From: Streptomyces sp. Z26
GTDB lineage: Bacteria > Actinomycetota > Actinomycetes > Streptomycetales > Streptomycetaceae
Assembly (NCBI RefSeq): GCF_003665095.1
Contig: NZ_RCHV01000002.1
Span: forward strand, 2,538,001 to 2,602,000
Direction of reading: 5' to 3'
DNA length: 64,000 nt
Under the pieces are notes generated by a model. It was not told where the DNA came from, did not search any database, and saw nothing but the letters and a program-made list of their open reading frames with translations. Every line of letters starts with the position of its first letter. The first letter of the stretch is position 1. Below are positions 8,755 to 17,782 of this stretch, in pieces. Position numbers and translations under genes: made by a program.

Positions 8755-8927
8755 GTTAGGGGCGGCCCGGCGCGGCCGCATACGCCACGGGGAGTAGACC
8801 CGGCGACGGCGGTCGGCGAGAGCCAGTACCGTCGCGCGGTCCGGGCCCGTGAGCGAGGGTCCGGCCGCGGGAGCGGGCCGTCGGAACCGGCCACCGGGCG
8901 ACCGGCCCGCGGCGCCGCCCGCCGGAC

Positions 8928-9548
8928 TCAGCCGAAGCGCTCCGGATCGCCCGCGCCCCTGCGGACGATCTCCGCCTCGCCGCCGGAGAAGTCGATGACC
9001 GTGGTCGGTTCGGTGCCGCAGTCGCCGGAGTCGAGGACGGCCTCGACGACGTGGTCGAGCCGCTCCTTGATCTCCCAGCCCTGGGTCAGCGGCTCCTCCT
9101 CGTCCGGCAGCAGCAGCGTGCTGGAGAGCAACGGTTCGCCCAGCTCCGCGACGAGGGCCTGGGCCACCACGTGGTCGGGGATGCGTACCCCGACGGTCTT
9201 CTTCTTGGGGTGCAGCAGCCTGCGCGGCACCTCCTTGGTCGCGGGCAGGATGAACGTGTAGCTGCCGGGGGTCGCGGCCTTGATCGCCCGGAACACGTCG
9301 TTGTCCACCTGCACGAACTGCCCCAGCTGCGCGAAGTCCTGGCACACGAGCGTGAAGTGGTGCCGGTCGCCCAGCTGCCGGATCGTACGGATGCGGTCGA
9401 TGCCGTCGCGGTTGCCGAGCTGGCAGCCGAGGGCGAAGCAGGAGTCCGTCGGGTACGCGACGAGCGCGCCGTCGCGGATGCTGTCGACCACGTTGCTGAT
9501 CGTGCGGCGCTGCGGATTGTCGGGGTGCACGTCGAAGTACTTGGCCAT
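8928..9548 (-). CDS. Sua5/YciO/YrdC/YwlC family protein
   Basis: The 206-residue protein belongs to the family whose Sua5/YrdC members make threonylcarbamoyl-AMP for tRNA t6A. Visible are YPTDSCFALGCQLGNRDGID, FTLVCQDFAQLGQF, FILPATKEVPRR and KTVGVRIPDH. Overall wording is closer to the YciO branch, whose role is less clear and which is not the essential t6A enzyme. Stand-alone gene; the ATG at 9548 fits the usual N-terminus MAKYFDVHPDNPQRR. Confidence 0.9.
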   Translation of the reverse strand: MAKYFDVHPDNPQRRTISNVVDSIRDGALVAYPTDSCFALGCQLGNRDGIDRIRTIRQLGDRHHFTLVCQDFAQLGQFVQVDNDVFRAIKAATPGSYTFILPATKEVPRRLLHPKKKTVGVRIPDHVVAQALVAELGEPLLSSTLLLPDEEEPLTQGWEIKERLDHVVEAVLDSGDCGTEPTTVIDFSGGEAEIVRRGAGDPERFG

Positions 9549-10029
9549 CCGTCGAGCCTACGGCCTGTGCCACGGCGCCGACGGCGCGACAGGGGCGCAC
9601 GGGAGGCGGGCTTCGGCCACGCGTGCGCCCGGCACTGGCGTGCGTAAGGGGGCGCACGGGGGTACGAGTGTGCCGTGTGGCACAGTCCCCGGTCATGCCC
9701 GGCGGTCACGAACCCCGGTCACGGGCGCCGTTTTCGTGACGTTCCCCACGGTACGGGCGCTTCTTCGGGGGCGCGGCGTACGGCAGCGTGCGCCCCTCAC
9801 GCGCCTGTGGCGCAGCCCGTCCGCCGCGGCTCCCTACCCGAGGTAATCCCCGTTCAGCGCACGTCAGAGCACTGCGGGCGACCGCCCGACAGCTCGTCCA
9901 CGGGGTGCGCGGGGCGTCCCCGGCGCCGCCCGCCACACGGCGGCGCGGGGCGCTCACCTCCGTATCCGGGGCGTCTTGTCCTGAACGCGGTGGGTGAGAT
10001 CACCGGTTCTCTCCCCTAACCTTGACCAC
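9549..10029. other. 481-bp intergenic region with a short inverted repeat
   Basis: No coding frame with convincing codon bias is seen on either strand. It contains TGTGCC-GTGT-GGCACA (9669-9684), a perfect inverted repeat with a 4-bp centre that looks like an operator. It also holds the probable promoters of the flanking divergent genes. Confidence 0.5.
10017..10022 (+). promoter_or_regulatory. Candidate -10 hexamer for a leaderless transcript
   Basis: TAACCT ends seven bases before the ATG at 10030 and there is no ribosome-binding site, so transcription probably starts at the A of the ATG. No good -35 is visible. Confidence 0.4.
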
Positions 10030-10203
10030 ATGTCCCCTACTCCTTCACCGGCCCCGGCCGCGTCGCGGCTAGTCCTCGACGAGGCGAACGCGGCGATACG
10101 CGCGTTCGTCGCCAACCGCAAGGTGTGGACCCCCGCTGACCTCGAGGAGCTCGCCAGGCTCCGGCGCGCGTGGATGGCCGCGGCGAAGAGCGAGAGCGTC
10201 TGA
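10030..10203 (+). CDS. Small conserved-looking helical protein, 57 residues
   Basis: The frame from ATG 10030 has strong third-position G/C bias and encodes a short, mostly helical protein (LVLDEANAAIRAFVANRKVW, then DLEELARLRRAWMAAAKSE). No signal peptide, Cys or membrane segment is present. I do not recognise a characterised family; similar tiny proteins are common in streptomycetes. Translation is probably leaderless. Confidence 0.7.
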   Translation: MSPTPSPAPAASRLVLDEANAAIRAFVANRKVWTPADLEELARLRRAWMAAAKSESV

Positions 10204-10443
10204 GCCGACCGGTCGGCGCACGCGGGAGCGTGGGGGCGCACGGGTCACGGGGACCCCGGTGCGGCCACGCCTCGCGGCTCCGCGACGGGGCACCGACTCC
10301 CGGGAGCGCCGCGTACGCGCACGTACGCACCGGCACACCCTCGTAGGCTCACGCGCCCACCGTGCGGGCGTGGACCGGGCGACCGGGACGACCCGGGCGC
10401 CCGCGCCACCGCGCCGCTCCGGGGCCGCTCCGCCGATACGGCG

Positions 10444-10626
10444 TCACCGCACCGATTCGCGCGCCAGCAGGTCGCGCTTCAGCCAGTCCGGCGCGTCGGC
10501 CCGCGCGCCGAACCAGCGCCCGCAGGGCAGGCAGGCGTAGTTCCCCCGCATGGGACCGGAGATGGTCTCTATGCGCCGTACGAGTACGGGCGCCTTGGCG
10601 GCCTGCCCGCAGCGGCAGCAGGTCAT
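10444..10626 (-). CDS. Small zinc-ribbon protein
   Basis: The 60-residue protein starts MTCCRCGQAA and has a second knuckle CLPCGRW near residue 32. The two CxxC pairs about 30 residues apart form a zinc ribbon. It ends in a basic helix. Function unknown; likely nucleic-acid or protein binding. Codon bias supports a real gene. Confidence 0.75.
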   Translation of the reverse strand: MTCCRCGQAAKAPVLVRRIETISGPMRGNYACLPCGRWFGARADAPDWLKRDLLARESVR

Positions 10627-11087
10627 CGGGGGACCTCCGTACGGACGGTGTGTTTCGTTCGCATGTCACGCTCCTGACGGGAGTGACGGCGGATCAGGTC
10701 TCGGGGTTCCCTCCATCGAGGTTACTGGCGCGTAGCACCCCGCGCCATCACCCCACCGTCAGCCCCCGTTTCCCCTCTGTCACGCCCGGACGACGCCAGG
10801 CGCCATCCGCGTTCTCGCCAACCGCGCGCGCGGGAGCGGTACTTCACCTCGAGGAATCGCGCGCCCGTCCACCGAAACCCCCGGTCGGGGGCGTGCTCGG
10901 CAACCGACGGGAGCGCCCCGGACAGGTACCCGCCCTCCCCACTTCGCCCCGGGCGGTGCACACTTGGGGAAAAGCACCCGGTCGATCCCGACGACTGCTC
11001 GAAGGGGTCCTTCCGCTTCCCGGGCCGCGAGGCGAGGGCGCGCAGCCGATTCCCCAGGCCGCCGCCACGAGAGCGGAGGTGGATGCC
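10627..11087. other. 461-bp intergenic region before the PEP-synthase-like gene
   Basis: No convincing gene is seen. It must hold divergent promoters for the zinc-ribbon gene and the operon starting at 11088. A plus-strand frame stays open through it but has no ordered codon bias. Confidence 0.4.
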
Positions 11088-13451
11088 GTGGTGGAAGCCG
11101 TGCGAGGAACGGACACCGACCGGGTGGCCGTCGTGGCGCTGGACGCCGCACGGGCGCGGGACGCGGAGCTGGTCGGCCCCAAGGCCGCCAACCTGGCGCG
11201 CGCCGCGGCGGCCGGGCTGCCCGTCCTGCCCGGTTTCGCGCTCGTCCCCACGCGTCTCGCGCCGGACGCTCCGCACGGCGAGCGCGCGGTGCGCGCCGCC
11301 TGGCGGGCCGTGGCCGGTACGGACGGCGCCCCGCGTACGGAGAACGCGCGGCCGCTGGTGGTCCGTTCGTCGTCCGTGCACGAGGACGGCACGGGCTCCT
11401 CGATGGCGGGCCGGTTCACGTCCGTGCTGGACGTACGCGACTGGGACGCCTTCGGCGCCGCCGTCCGTACGGTGCTGGACTCGGCGGCGACGTACACCGA
11501 AGCGGACACCGGCACCGGCACCGAAACCCCCCGCCCGGGACACGGGATGGCCGTCCTGGTGCAACCGATGCTGCGGGCGGTCGCGGGCGGCGTGCTGTTC
11601 GGCGCCGACCCGGTGGCGGGACGTACGGACCGGATGCTGGTCAGCGCGGTGCACGGTGGCCCCGACCGGCTGGTCGACGGCAGCACGCAGGGCACGCGCT
11701 ACCGCCTCACCCGGCACGGGCGGCTGCTGGAGACCGACCCGGGCACGGCCGCGGGCCCGTACCCGGGCGGGGAACGGGCCGCGGGTGACGCGCGAGCGCC
11801 GCTGGACGGACGGGCGTTGCGGCGACTCGTACGGCTCGCGCGGCGGGCCGAGTGGGTGTTCGGCGGGCCGCAGGACATCGAGTTCGGCTTCGGCGCGGAC
11901 GGCGCCCTGTGGCTGTTCCAGTCCCGTCCGATCACGGCCGTCGCCGCGCTCCCCCCGCGCGGTGCGCGCCTGCTGGGCCCCGGGCCGGTGGCCGAGACCT
12001 TCCCGCGCGTGCTGCAACCGCTGGAGGAGGACCTCTGGCTGACGCCGATGGCGCACGGCCTGGCCGTCGCCGTGGACACCGCAGGAGCGGCGCCCCGCGC
12101 ACAGCTGCGGCGGGTGCCGCTGGCCCGTACGGTCGACGGCCGCGCGGCGGCCGATCTGCGGCTGCTCGGCGCCGCTCCCCCCGCCCGTCCCCTGCTGCGC
12201 CTCGCCAACCCCGCCCACGGCACCCGGCGGCTGCTCGCGGCCTGGCGCACGGGGCGGCTCCGGAACGCGCTGCCGCTGCTCGCGGTGGACCTGATGGCGG
12301 ACGTCGACCGGCAACTGGCCGAACTGCCCGGTCCCGCCGAGCTGTCCGGCGGTCAGCTCCTCGACGCGCTCTCCTGGGGACGCGCCGTCCTCTCCCCGCT
12401 GCACGCGCAGGAGTCGCTCGCGGGCTCCCTCCTCGGGCGCGGCACCGGTGCCACGGCGGCGGGTGAGGCGCTGGCCGTACTGGCGGAGACGCGCGCGCGG
12501 ACGTCCCGTTCCGCCGGTGCCGGCACCGGCCCCCGCCAGGGCGCGTACACGCGGGAAGGTGACGCCGAACTGATCGCCCGCCACCCCGTCCTGCTCGCCC
12601 TGCTGCCGCCCACCCTCGGCGCGCGCGACCCGCTGCCCGCGCCCTCCGGGTGGTCCGGTGTGCCGCGCGGGGTGGCGGCCCTCCCCGTACGGGAGGGGCT
12701 GCGGCTGCGGGTGCGCTGGGTGCAGGAGATGCAGCGGGGGGTGGTACGGGAGTTGGCGCGGCGGCTGGTGGCCTCCGGTGCGCTGCCCGCGCCGGAACGC
12801 GTCGCCCTGCTGCGTTGGCCGGAGCTGTCCGCGGCCGACGCCGCCGGGCTGCCCGCGGACCTCGCCGAACGGCTGCCCCGGCCCGGTCCGCGCGCCCTCC
12901 CGGCGGCGTTCCGGCTGGCGGGCGGGCGCCCCCGCGCCGAACCGGCGGCGGGCGGCGGCCAGGCCGGGCGGACCGGCGGGCGCGGCGCGGGCGGCGGGCT
13001 GGGCACCGGCACGGCCTGGGACGGCCGGGGGGCCAGACCGGCCGACGCGGTGCTGGTCGTACGGGTGCTGGACCCGTCGTTGGCCGCGCTGCTGCCGGGG
13101 CTCGCCGGGCTGGTGGCGGAGACGGGCAGTGTGCTGTCCCATCTCGCGGTGCTGGCGCGGGAGCAGCACGTGCCGACGGTCGTGGACGTGCCCGGCGCGC
13201 CCGACCGCTTCCCGCCCGGCACGGGACTGTCGGTGGACGGTACGACGGGCGCGGTGGAGCGTACGGACGGCGCGGCACCCTTGGGCACGCGCCCCACGCC
13301 CGACGCGGCCCCGGAGGCCTCCCGCGCGCGCGTGGCCGCGTCCCCGCGTCCGCACCCCCACCCGTACGGGCCGCCGCGCAGGCCACCGCACGCACCCGAG
13401 CACGACGGGGGAGGTACGGGCGGCGACGCGCGGAAGGGGGCCGCGGCATGA
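11088..13451 (+). CDS. PEP/pyruvate-binding and PEP-utilising enzyme, Rph/PpsA-like
   Basis: The protein (about 787 residues) has an N-terminal PPDK-type ATP-grasp domain (LVGPKAANLARAAAAGLPVL, VVRSSSVHEDGTGSSMAGRF, DIEFGFGADGALWLFQSRPI). A less conserved helical middle part follows. The C-terminal swivelling phosphohistidine domain has VLSHLAVLAREQHVPTVVDV with its catalytic His. This order (ATP, substrate, His domains) matches rifampicin phosphotransferase and PEP-synthase relatives. Start GTG 11088 has GGAGG nine bases upstream. The last about 50 residues are low complexity. It overlaps the next gene by ATGA. The acceptor is unknown; antibiotic phosphorylation is only a possibility. Confidence 0.85.
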   Translation: MVEAVRGTDTDRVAVVALDAARARDAELVGPKAANLARAAAAGLPVLPGFALVPTRLAPDAPHGERAVRAAWRAVAGTDGAPRTENARPLVVRSSSVHEDGTGSSMAGRFTSVLDVRDWDAFGAAVRTVLDSAATYTEADTGTGTETPRPGHGMAVLVQPMLRAVAGGVLFGADPVAGRTDRMLVSAVHGGPDRLVDGSTQGTRYRLTRHGRLLETDPGTAAGPYPGGERAAGDARAPLDGRALRRLVRLARRAEWVFGGPQDIEFGFGADGALWLFQSRPITAVAALPPRGARLLGPGPVAETFPRVLQPLEEDLWLTPMAHGLAVAVDTAGAAPRAQLRRVPLARTVDGRAAADLRLLGAAPPARPLLRLANPAHGTRRLLAAWRTGRLRNALPLLAVDLMADVDRQLAELPGPAELSGGQLLDALSWGRAVLSPLHAQESLAGSLLGRGTGATAAGEALAVLAETRARTSRSAGAGTGPRQGAYTREGDAELIARHPVLLALLPPTLGARDPLPAPSGWSGVPRGVAALPVREGLRLRVRWVQEMQRGVVRELARRLVASGALPAPERVALLRWPELSAADAAGLPADLAERLPRPGPRALPAAFRLAGGRPRAEPAAGGGQAGRTGGRGAGGGLGTGTAWDGRGARPADAVLVVRVLDPSLAALLPGLAGLVAETGSVLSHLAVLAREQHVPTVVDVPGAPDRFPPGTGLSVDGTTGAVERTDGAAPLGTRPTPDAAPEASRARVAASPRPHPHPYGPPRRPPHAPEHDGGGTGGDARKGAAA

Positions 13452-14389
13452 GGCACCTCGCGTACGTCCTCGGCGGGCTGACCGGGGCGTCGGCCGCCGG
13501 GTACTTCGCCGTGTACCTCCACCGCTGGGAGTGGCAGCGCGCGCTGATCAGCGGGACGCTGCTGCTGGCCGTCGAGGTCATGCTGGTCTGCGCGGTGCTG
13601 CTGAACCGGATCGCGCGCCTGGAACGGCGGTTGGCCGAGTCCGAGACGCGTACGGACGACGTGCTGCGGCGGCTGGAGCAGACGCGGCGGGGTGGGCCGG
13701 ACGCGCCCCGGCGGTTCCGCTGGCTGGAGCTGCCGGGTACGGACGGGACGCGGGACTCGTACGTCTTCGTGCCCGTGCTGATGGCCACCGGCGCGGTGTT
13801 GTCCGGCGTCGCCTGGGTGGTGCAGCGGGTGGCCGCCGCCACCGGCGGCCCCGGCGCGGAACGGCGGCTCGCGCGCCGGCTCGCACGGCTCACCGCGCCG
13901 CCGGGCGGGATACCCGCCGGCGCCACGCTGGAGGAACGGGCGGCGGTGCCGCCGTCCCGCCCGCTCCGTACGGCCGCGGTCGGGGCCGCCTGCGCGCTGG
14001 GGGTACTGCTCACCGGGCTGCTGGTCGGCGGGCTGGCGAGCGCCACCCAGACCCGCCCGCAGGCGCGGCCCGCGTCGGCCGCGACGACGGTGGTGTTCCG
14101 GGTGGAGGTACGGGGCGGAAGCGCGCGGACGGAGGGCGCGCGGGAGCGGCTGGCGGCGCGCGAACTGTGGGAGAGCTGCCGCCGCGCGACCTCCGTGTCC
14201 AACGACCACGCGGCGCTGGCGTGGCTGGACGGCGACGTGTGGGCGGGGACCGTACGGCCCGCGCTCACCGGGCACGACCTGATGCGGCTGCGCGGCTGCC
14301 TGAACGACGCCACCGCGAACCGCGCGCGGGCCGAGGTGCTGGGCGGCGGCCAGGCCGGACGTCCGCCGGGCGGCGGGGCGGGCCGGTGA
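13448..14389 (+). CDS. Membrane protein of unknown function, coupled to the PEP-utilising enzyme
   Basis: The 313-residue protein has two N-terminal membrane helices (AYVLGGLTGASAAGYFAVYL and ALISGTLLLAVEVMLVCAVL) and a short coiled-coil (RIARLERRLAESETRTDDVL). A central hydrophobic segment (YVFVPVLMATGAVLSGVAWV) and another near residue 185 follow, then a soluble C-terminus with two Cys. It starts inside the stop codon of the preceding gene. I do not recognise a family. Tight coupling suggests it works with the PEP-dependent enzyme at the membrane. Confidence 0.8.
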   Translation: MRHLAYVLGGLTGASAAGYFAVYLHRWEWQRALISGTLLLAVEVMLVCAVLLNRIARLERRLAESETRTDDVLRRLEQTRRGGPDAPRRFRWLELPGTDGTRDSYVFVPVLMATGAVLSGVAWVVQRVAAATGGPGAERRLARRLARLTAPPGGIPAGATLEERAAVPPSRPLRTAAVGAACALGVLLTGLLVGGLASATQTRPQARPASAATTVVFRVEVRGGSARTEGARERLAARELWESCRRATSVSNDHAALAWLDGDVWAGTVRPALTGHDLMRLRGCLNDATANRARAEVLGGGQAGRPPGGGAGR

Positions 14390-14473
14390 CGACAGGAGCG
14401 GGGCGACGGTCACCTCACGGGAGAACGGTCCCCCCCCCTCACGCCCGGGAACCGCGTCCCTCCGCGCGCGCCG

Positions 14474-15754
14474 CTACGATCCGCCCGCGACCTCCGTCGC
14501 CGTCGCGCTGCGCTGGATCTCCCCCAGCACCTCCGCCGGGTCCCCGTCCTCGGCCACGGCCGTGCCCACGGACTTCCGCAGGGCGCGCGCCGTCGGCGTC
14601 CACGACGTCTTGCCGACGGGGTAGAGCGTCGCGGTCGGCAGCCGGTCGAGGAACTCCCACAGCGGCTCGTGCGCGTCGTCGTCCCGCATGGCCTGCGACG
14701 CGGACGTGGTGACGGGCAGCAGGTCGTACTGGTCGGCGTACTCGACGACGTGCTTCCGCTGGTACAGGAAGTCCAGGAACGTACGGATCTGCTCCTGGTG
14801 GCCGCCCTGCTTGAACGCCGTCATCCAGTCCGCCACGCCCGTCGTGGACTTGGCCGGGCCGCTGCGGCCGGGCAGCGGGGCGATGCCGTAGTCGACGCCG
14901 CTCTCCAGGGCGCGCTGCATCAGCGTGGGCTGCCCGTTGAGCATCGCGACGTCGCCGTCCATGAAGTCGGCGTACGCGAGGTCGCGGCTGGTGGCGGCCG
15001 GGTCGGGCTGGGTGAGGCCGGGCTTCACGAGCTTGTCGCGCAGCCACTCGAAGGTCTGCGTGTTCTGCGGGGAGTCGATGTCGTACGCGCCGCCGTCGTC
15101 CGAGTAGCCGCCACCGCCACCGAGCATCCAGTTCAACGTCTCGGCCTCCGCGTCCGCCGGGCCCAGCGGCAGCCCGTACGGCGTCTTCACGCCCGCCGAA
15201 CGCAGCTCCGCCGCGTCCTTGCGCAGCTCCTCCCAGGTGGTGGGCGCGTCCTTGATGCCCGCCTCCGCGAAGAGGTCCTTGTTGTAGAAGAGGGCGGTGG
15301 TGCTGGCGACGAACGGCAGCCCGTACTGGATGCGGCGCACGGTGCCCGCCTGCGCCAGCGAGGACACGAAGTCGCCCTGTACGGCGGTGGAGAGGACCTC
15401 GTCGGCGCTGTACAGCTCGCCTTCCTCGGCGTACCCGGCGAACGAGCCGCCCGTCAGCGCCAGGTCCGGCGCCTCGCCCGCCTCGACCATCTCGGCGACC
15501 TTCCGGTCCACCCGGTCCCGGTCGACGATCTCGACCTTCACGTCGATGTCCGGCGACGTGAACTGGAACTCGCCCACCAGCTTGTCCCAGTACCTCTTCG
15601 AGCTGTTCCCGGACCGGTCGCCGTGCTCCACCGCGACGACGTGCAGCTCGCCACCGCCGCCCTGGGTGTCCTCACCGCCGCACGCGGTGAGGGTCGTCGC
15701 CAGCAGACCGGCCGCCAGGGTCGCCGCGACCACTTCCGTTCTCCGTCGCTGCAC
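14474..15754 (-). CDS. Extracellular solute-binding lipoprotein (ABC sugar-type, family 1)
   Basis: The 426-residue protein starts at GTG 15754 (GGGGG upstream). It has a lipoprotein signal ending LTACGG (Cys25 region) and then the family-1 binding-protein fold: GLPFVASTTALFYNKDLFAE, MLNGQPTLMQRA, WMTAFKQGG. Such lipoproteins deliver oligosaccharides or polyols to an ABC importer. No permease or ATPase gene is adjacent, so it is an orphan that would use a distant transporter. Confidence 0.92.
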   Translation of the reverse strand: MQRRRTEVVAATLAAGLLATTLTACGGEDTQGGGGELHVVAVEHGDRSGNSSKRYWDKLVGEFQFTSPDIDVKVEIVDRDRVDRKVAEMVEAGEAPDLALTGGSFAGYAEEGELYSADEVLSTAVQGDFVSSLAQAGTVRRIQYGLPFVASTTALFYNKDLFAEAGIKDAPTTWEELRKDAAELRSAGVKTPYGLPLGPADAEAETLNWMLGGGGGYSDDGGAYDIDSPQNTQTFEWLRDKLVKPGLTQPDPAATSRDLAYADFMDGDVAMLNGQPTLMQRALESGVDYGIAPLPGRSGPAKSTTGVADWMTAFKQGGHQEQIRTFLDFLYQRKHVVEYADQYDLLPVTTSASQAMRDDDAHEPLWEFLDRLPTATLYPVGKTSWTPTARALRKSVGTAVAEDGDPAEVLGEIQRSATATEVAGGS

Positions 15755-16155
15755 TGCCAGCCCCCGCCTCTGTTCCGTAACCGAACGCCGTGCCGGAATC
15801 TCCGTTTTTGACCGACACGGGGCCTGGAGTCTGCCGTTCCGCGCAGGGTGACGTCCAGGTGACCACACGTATCGCTTCGGTATCGCCATCCCGGGCAGAA
15901 CGCGCATTCCCCGCGCGTGACGGCGTGCCGCGCGCCCGCTTCCACCACGCGCGCCGACGGGCACGACAAGGCGCCCCGGTCCTGCCTGTGCCCGTTTCGG
16001 CTTCGGGCGCGCCCGTTCGGCATCCGTCCCGCCCGAACGCGTACGCGCGCGGCGCGCACCAGCGCCGTACCGCACGCGCTTACCACGCGGGCGGACGCCC
16101 GTAGCCACCCGCGCGCACCCCACCGCGGCGCGCCCCGCGGGCCGCGACGGCCGCG
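15755..16155. other. 401-bp intergenic region
   Basis: No gene is supported. The lipoprotein promoter must lie at its left side on the minus strand; a slightly AT-richer stretch near 15865-15890 (CGTATCGCTTCGGTATCGCC) is a candidate. Confidence 0.4.
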
Positions 16156-17253
16156 CTACACGTCGCGGTGGCGGAGCAGCAGCATCGCCGCGTCGTCGCG
16201 CAGCGGGCGCTCCACATGGGCGACGAGGTCGCGCCGGATGACGTCGAGCGCGTGCTGCGGGTCGGGGTCCTTGAGCATCGCGGCGCGCTCGGCCAGCGGG
16301 TAGAAGCGGTTCTCCGGGTCGCGCGCCTCAGTGACCCCGTCGGTGTAGAACAGCAGCTGGTCGCCCGGGGTGAACGTCAGCCCGTACGGCTGCGGCTTCA
16401 GCCCGTCGATCGCGCCCGCCCCGCCGGGGGCGTCGAACGCGCCGAGCGCGCGCAGGCCCAGCGGCGGCGCCGGATCCGGCGGCTCCGCGAACTCGACCGA
16501 CCCGTCGGCCCGTACGAGCAGCGGCGGCGGGTGGCCGAAGTCGAGCAGGGCGACCGTGCCGTCCGGCCGGAACTCGGCGAGGACGGCCGTCACGAACTTC
16601 TCGTCCGACAGGTGCCGACCGAGCGCCCGCTCCAGCCGTTCGCCGACGGCGACCAGCTCGGCCTCGTCGTACGCCGCCTCCCGGAACGCGCCGAGCACGA
16701 CCGCGGCCGTCTCCACCGCGTCCAGCCCCTTGCCCTGCACGTCGCCCACGATCACGCGTACGCCGTCGGGTGAGATCGCCACCTCGTACAGGTCGCCGCC
16801 GATCCGGGCCTCCGCGACCGCCGAGGTGTACGAGACGGCGACCCGCAGCGGGCCCGCGGTGAGCGGCACGGGGCGCAGCAGGACGCGCTGCGCGACCTCG
16901 GCGATGCTGCGGACGCTGGCCAGCTCGGCCTCGTGGCGCTGCCGTCGGGCGGTGGCCACCAGACCCGCGGCCGAGACCCCGACGACGCCGATGACGGCGG
17001 TGTTGCCGCGCCGGTCCGCGAACTGGCCGTTGTACACGCTGAGCACGAGGCACAGCCCGAGGGCCAGCACGCCGATGCCCGCGGTGCGGCGCACACCGCC
17101 GGTGAGCCCGGCGAAGGCCGGACCGAGGGAGATCAGCGGCAGGAAGCCCGCCCCGGCGCCCGCGAGGACGTCGACCACGGCGACGGTCCCCATCGCGGCG
17201 AAGGGGAGCCAGGACAGTACACCGCCGATTCTGAACCGGGAAACGTCGCCCAA
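16156..17253 (-). CDS. Membrane-anchored PP2C-type (SpoIIE) protein phosphatase
   Basis: The 365-residue protein has four N-terminal hydrophobic segments (residues 15-100) and a cytoplasmic SpoIIE/RsbU-like phosphatase domain. The metal-binding acidic motifs are ARIGGDLYEVA, VIVGDVQGKGLDA, LLDFGHPPPLLV, LFYTDGVTEARD and DDAAMLLLRH. These phosphatases usually act on anti-sigma-factor antagonists. The start is TTG at 17253 with GGAG six bases upstream. No anti-sigma or antagonist gene adjoins, so its partner is elsewhere. Confidence 0.94.
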   Translation of the reverse strand: MGDVSRFRIGGVLSWLPFAAMGTVAVVDVLAGAGAGFLPLISLGPAFAGLTGGVRRTAGIGVLALGLCLVLSVYNGQFADRRGNTAVIGVVGVSAAGLVATARRQRHEAELASVRSIAEVAQRVLLRPVPLTAGPLRVAVSYTSAVAEARIGGDLYEVAISPDGVRVIVGDVQGKGLDAVETAAVVLGAFREAAYDEAELVAVGERLERALGRHLSDEKFVTAVLAEFRPDGTVALLDFGHPPPLLVRADGSVEFAEPPDPAPPLGLRALGAFDAPGGAGAIDGLKPQPYGLTFTPGDQLLFYTDGVTEARDPENRFYPLAERAAMLKDPDPQHALDVIRRDLVAHVERPLRDDAAMLLLRHRDV

Positions 17254-17304
17254 GGGAATCTCCGACGGATCGGCACAGGCCGCCAGCGCGGCTGGACGGC
17301 ACCA

Positions 17305-17338
17305 GCTTTGCAGCGTTCAGGCGCGGTGCACAAAGCTT
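17305..17338. promoter_or_regulatory. Inverted repeat upstream of the phosphatase gene
   Basis: AGCTTTG at 17305-17311 is matched by CAAAGCT at 17332-17338. It lies about 50-85 bp before the TTG start and could be an operator. Function unproven. Confidence 0.35.
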
Positions 17339-17407
17339 TCGCGGAGTTCCTTCACCCCGGTGCGCCCCCGGTCGCTCCCGTGCGCTCCCCGGAGCCTCAG
17401 GTGTGGG

Positions 17408-17638
17408 TCAACTCCCGTGGCCGGTGGGGTCAGTGGTGTCCGTGGGGCTGCTGTTGCGCCCCGTACCGCCGTCGGCCGTTCCCGTGGCTCCGGCCGTTCC
17501 CGTCGACTGCGCCGCCAGATCACGCAGCCACGCGGGCTCGCTCGCTATCTCCAGCAGCAGCATGAGGCGCATCAACGGGTCCTCCCAGTCGCAGGACTGG
17601 TCGTCCTCGTCCGTGCCGAGGGGCGTGTGAAGGGCCAT
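17408..17638 (-). CDS. Small hypothetical protein beside a DUF397/XRE locus
   Basis: The 76-residue frame encodes MALHTPLGTDEDDQSCDWED, a hydrophobic-helical core (LMRLMLLLEIASEPAWLRDL) and a low-complexity Thr/Gly tail. A GTG at 17671 could extend it by 11 residues. It diverges from the DUF397 gene across the iteron-bearing region, so it may share that control. I do not recognise a family with known function. Confidence 0.65.
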   Translation of the reverse strand: MALHTPLGTDEDDQSCDWEDPLMRLMLLLEIASEPAWLRDLAAQSTGTAGATGTADGGTGRNSSPTDTTDPTGHGS

Positions 17639-17724
17639 CACGAACTCCGCAACAGATCGGGGGTGTCGCACTCGTCGAGCGGGGGACGGATCCGGACGCC
17701 ATCATCCTCCCACGTACGCACGTC

Positions 17725-17760
17725 TGCAAGCACATCTGTAAGAACAGGTGCAAGCACACT
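17725..17760. repeat. Three 12-bp iterons between divergent genes
   Basis: TGCAAGCACA (17725-17734), TGTAAGAACA (17737-17746) and TGCAAGCACA (17749-17758) are spaced exactly 12 bp apart; the outer two are identical. They lie 23 bp upstream of the DUF397 start and 87 bp before the small minus-strand gene. Regular spacing suggests cooperative binding of a regulator on one DNA face, possibly the XRE protein at 18297. Confidence 0.75.
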
Positions 17761-17782
17761 CTTGTGTGGGAAGGTTCGGGGC

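Noticed and set aside
10362..11087. Upstream extension of the PEP-utilising enzyme frame to 10362
   Set aside because: It would add about 240 residues of Arg/Pro/Ser-rich sequence overlapping the zinc-ribbon gene; the GTG at 11088 has a good ribosome-binding site.
14389..14474. A terminator formed by GGTGAC...GTCACC between convergent genes
   Set aside because: Six-bp arms with an 18-nt loop are too weak to claim at this GC content.
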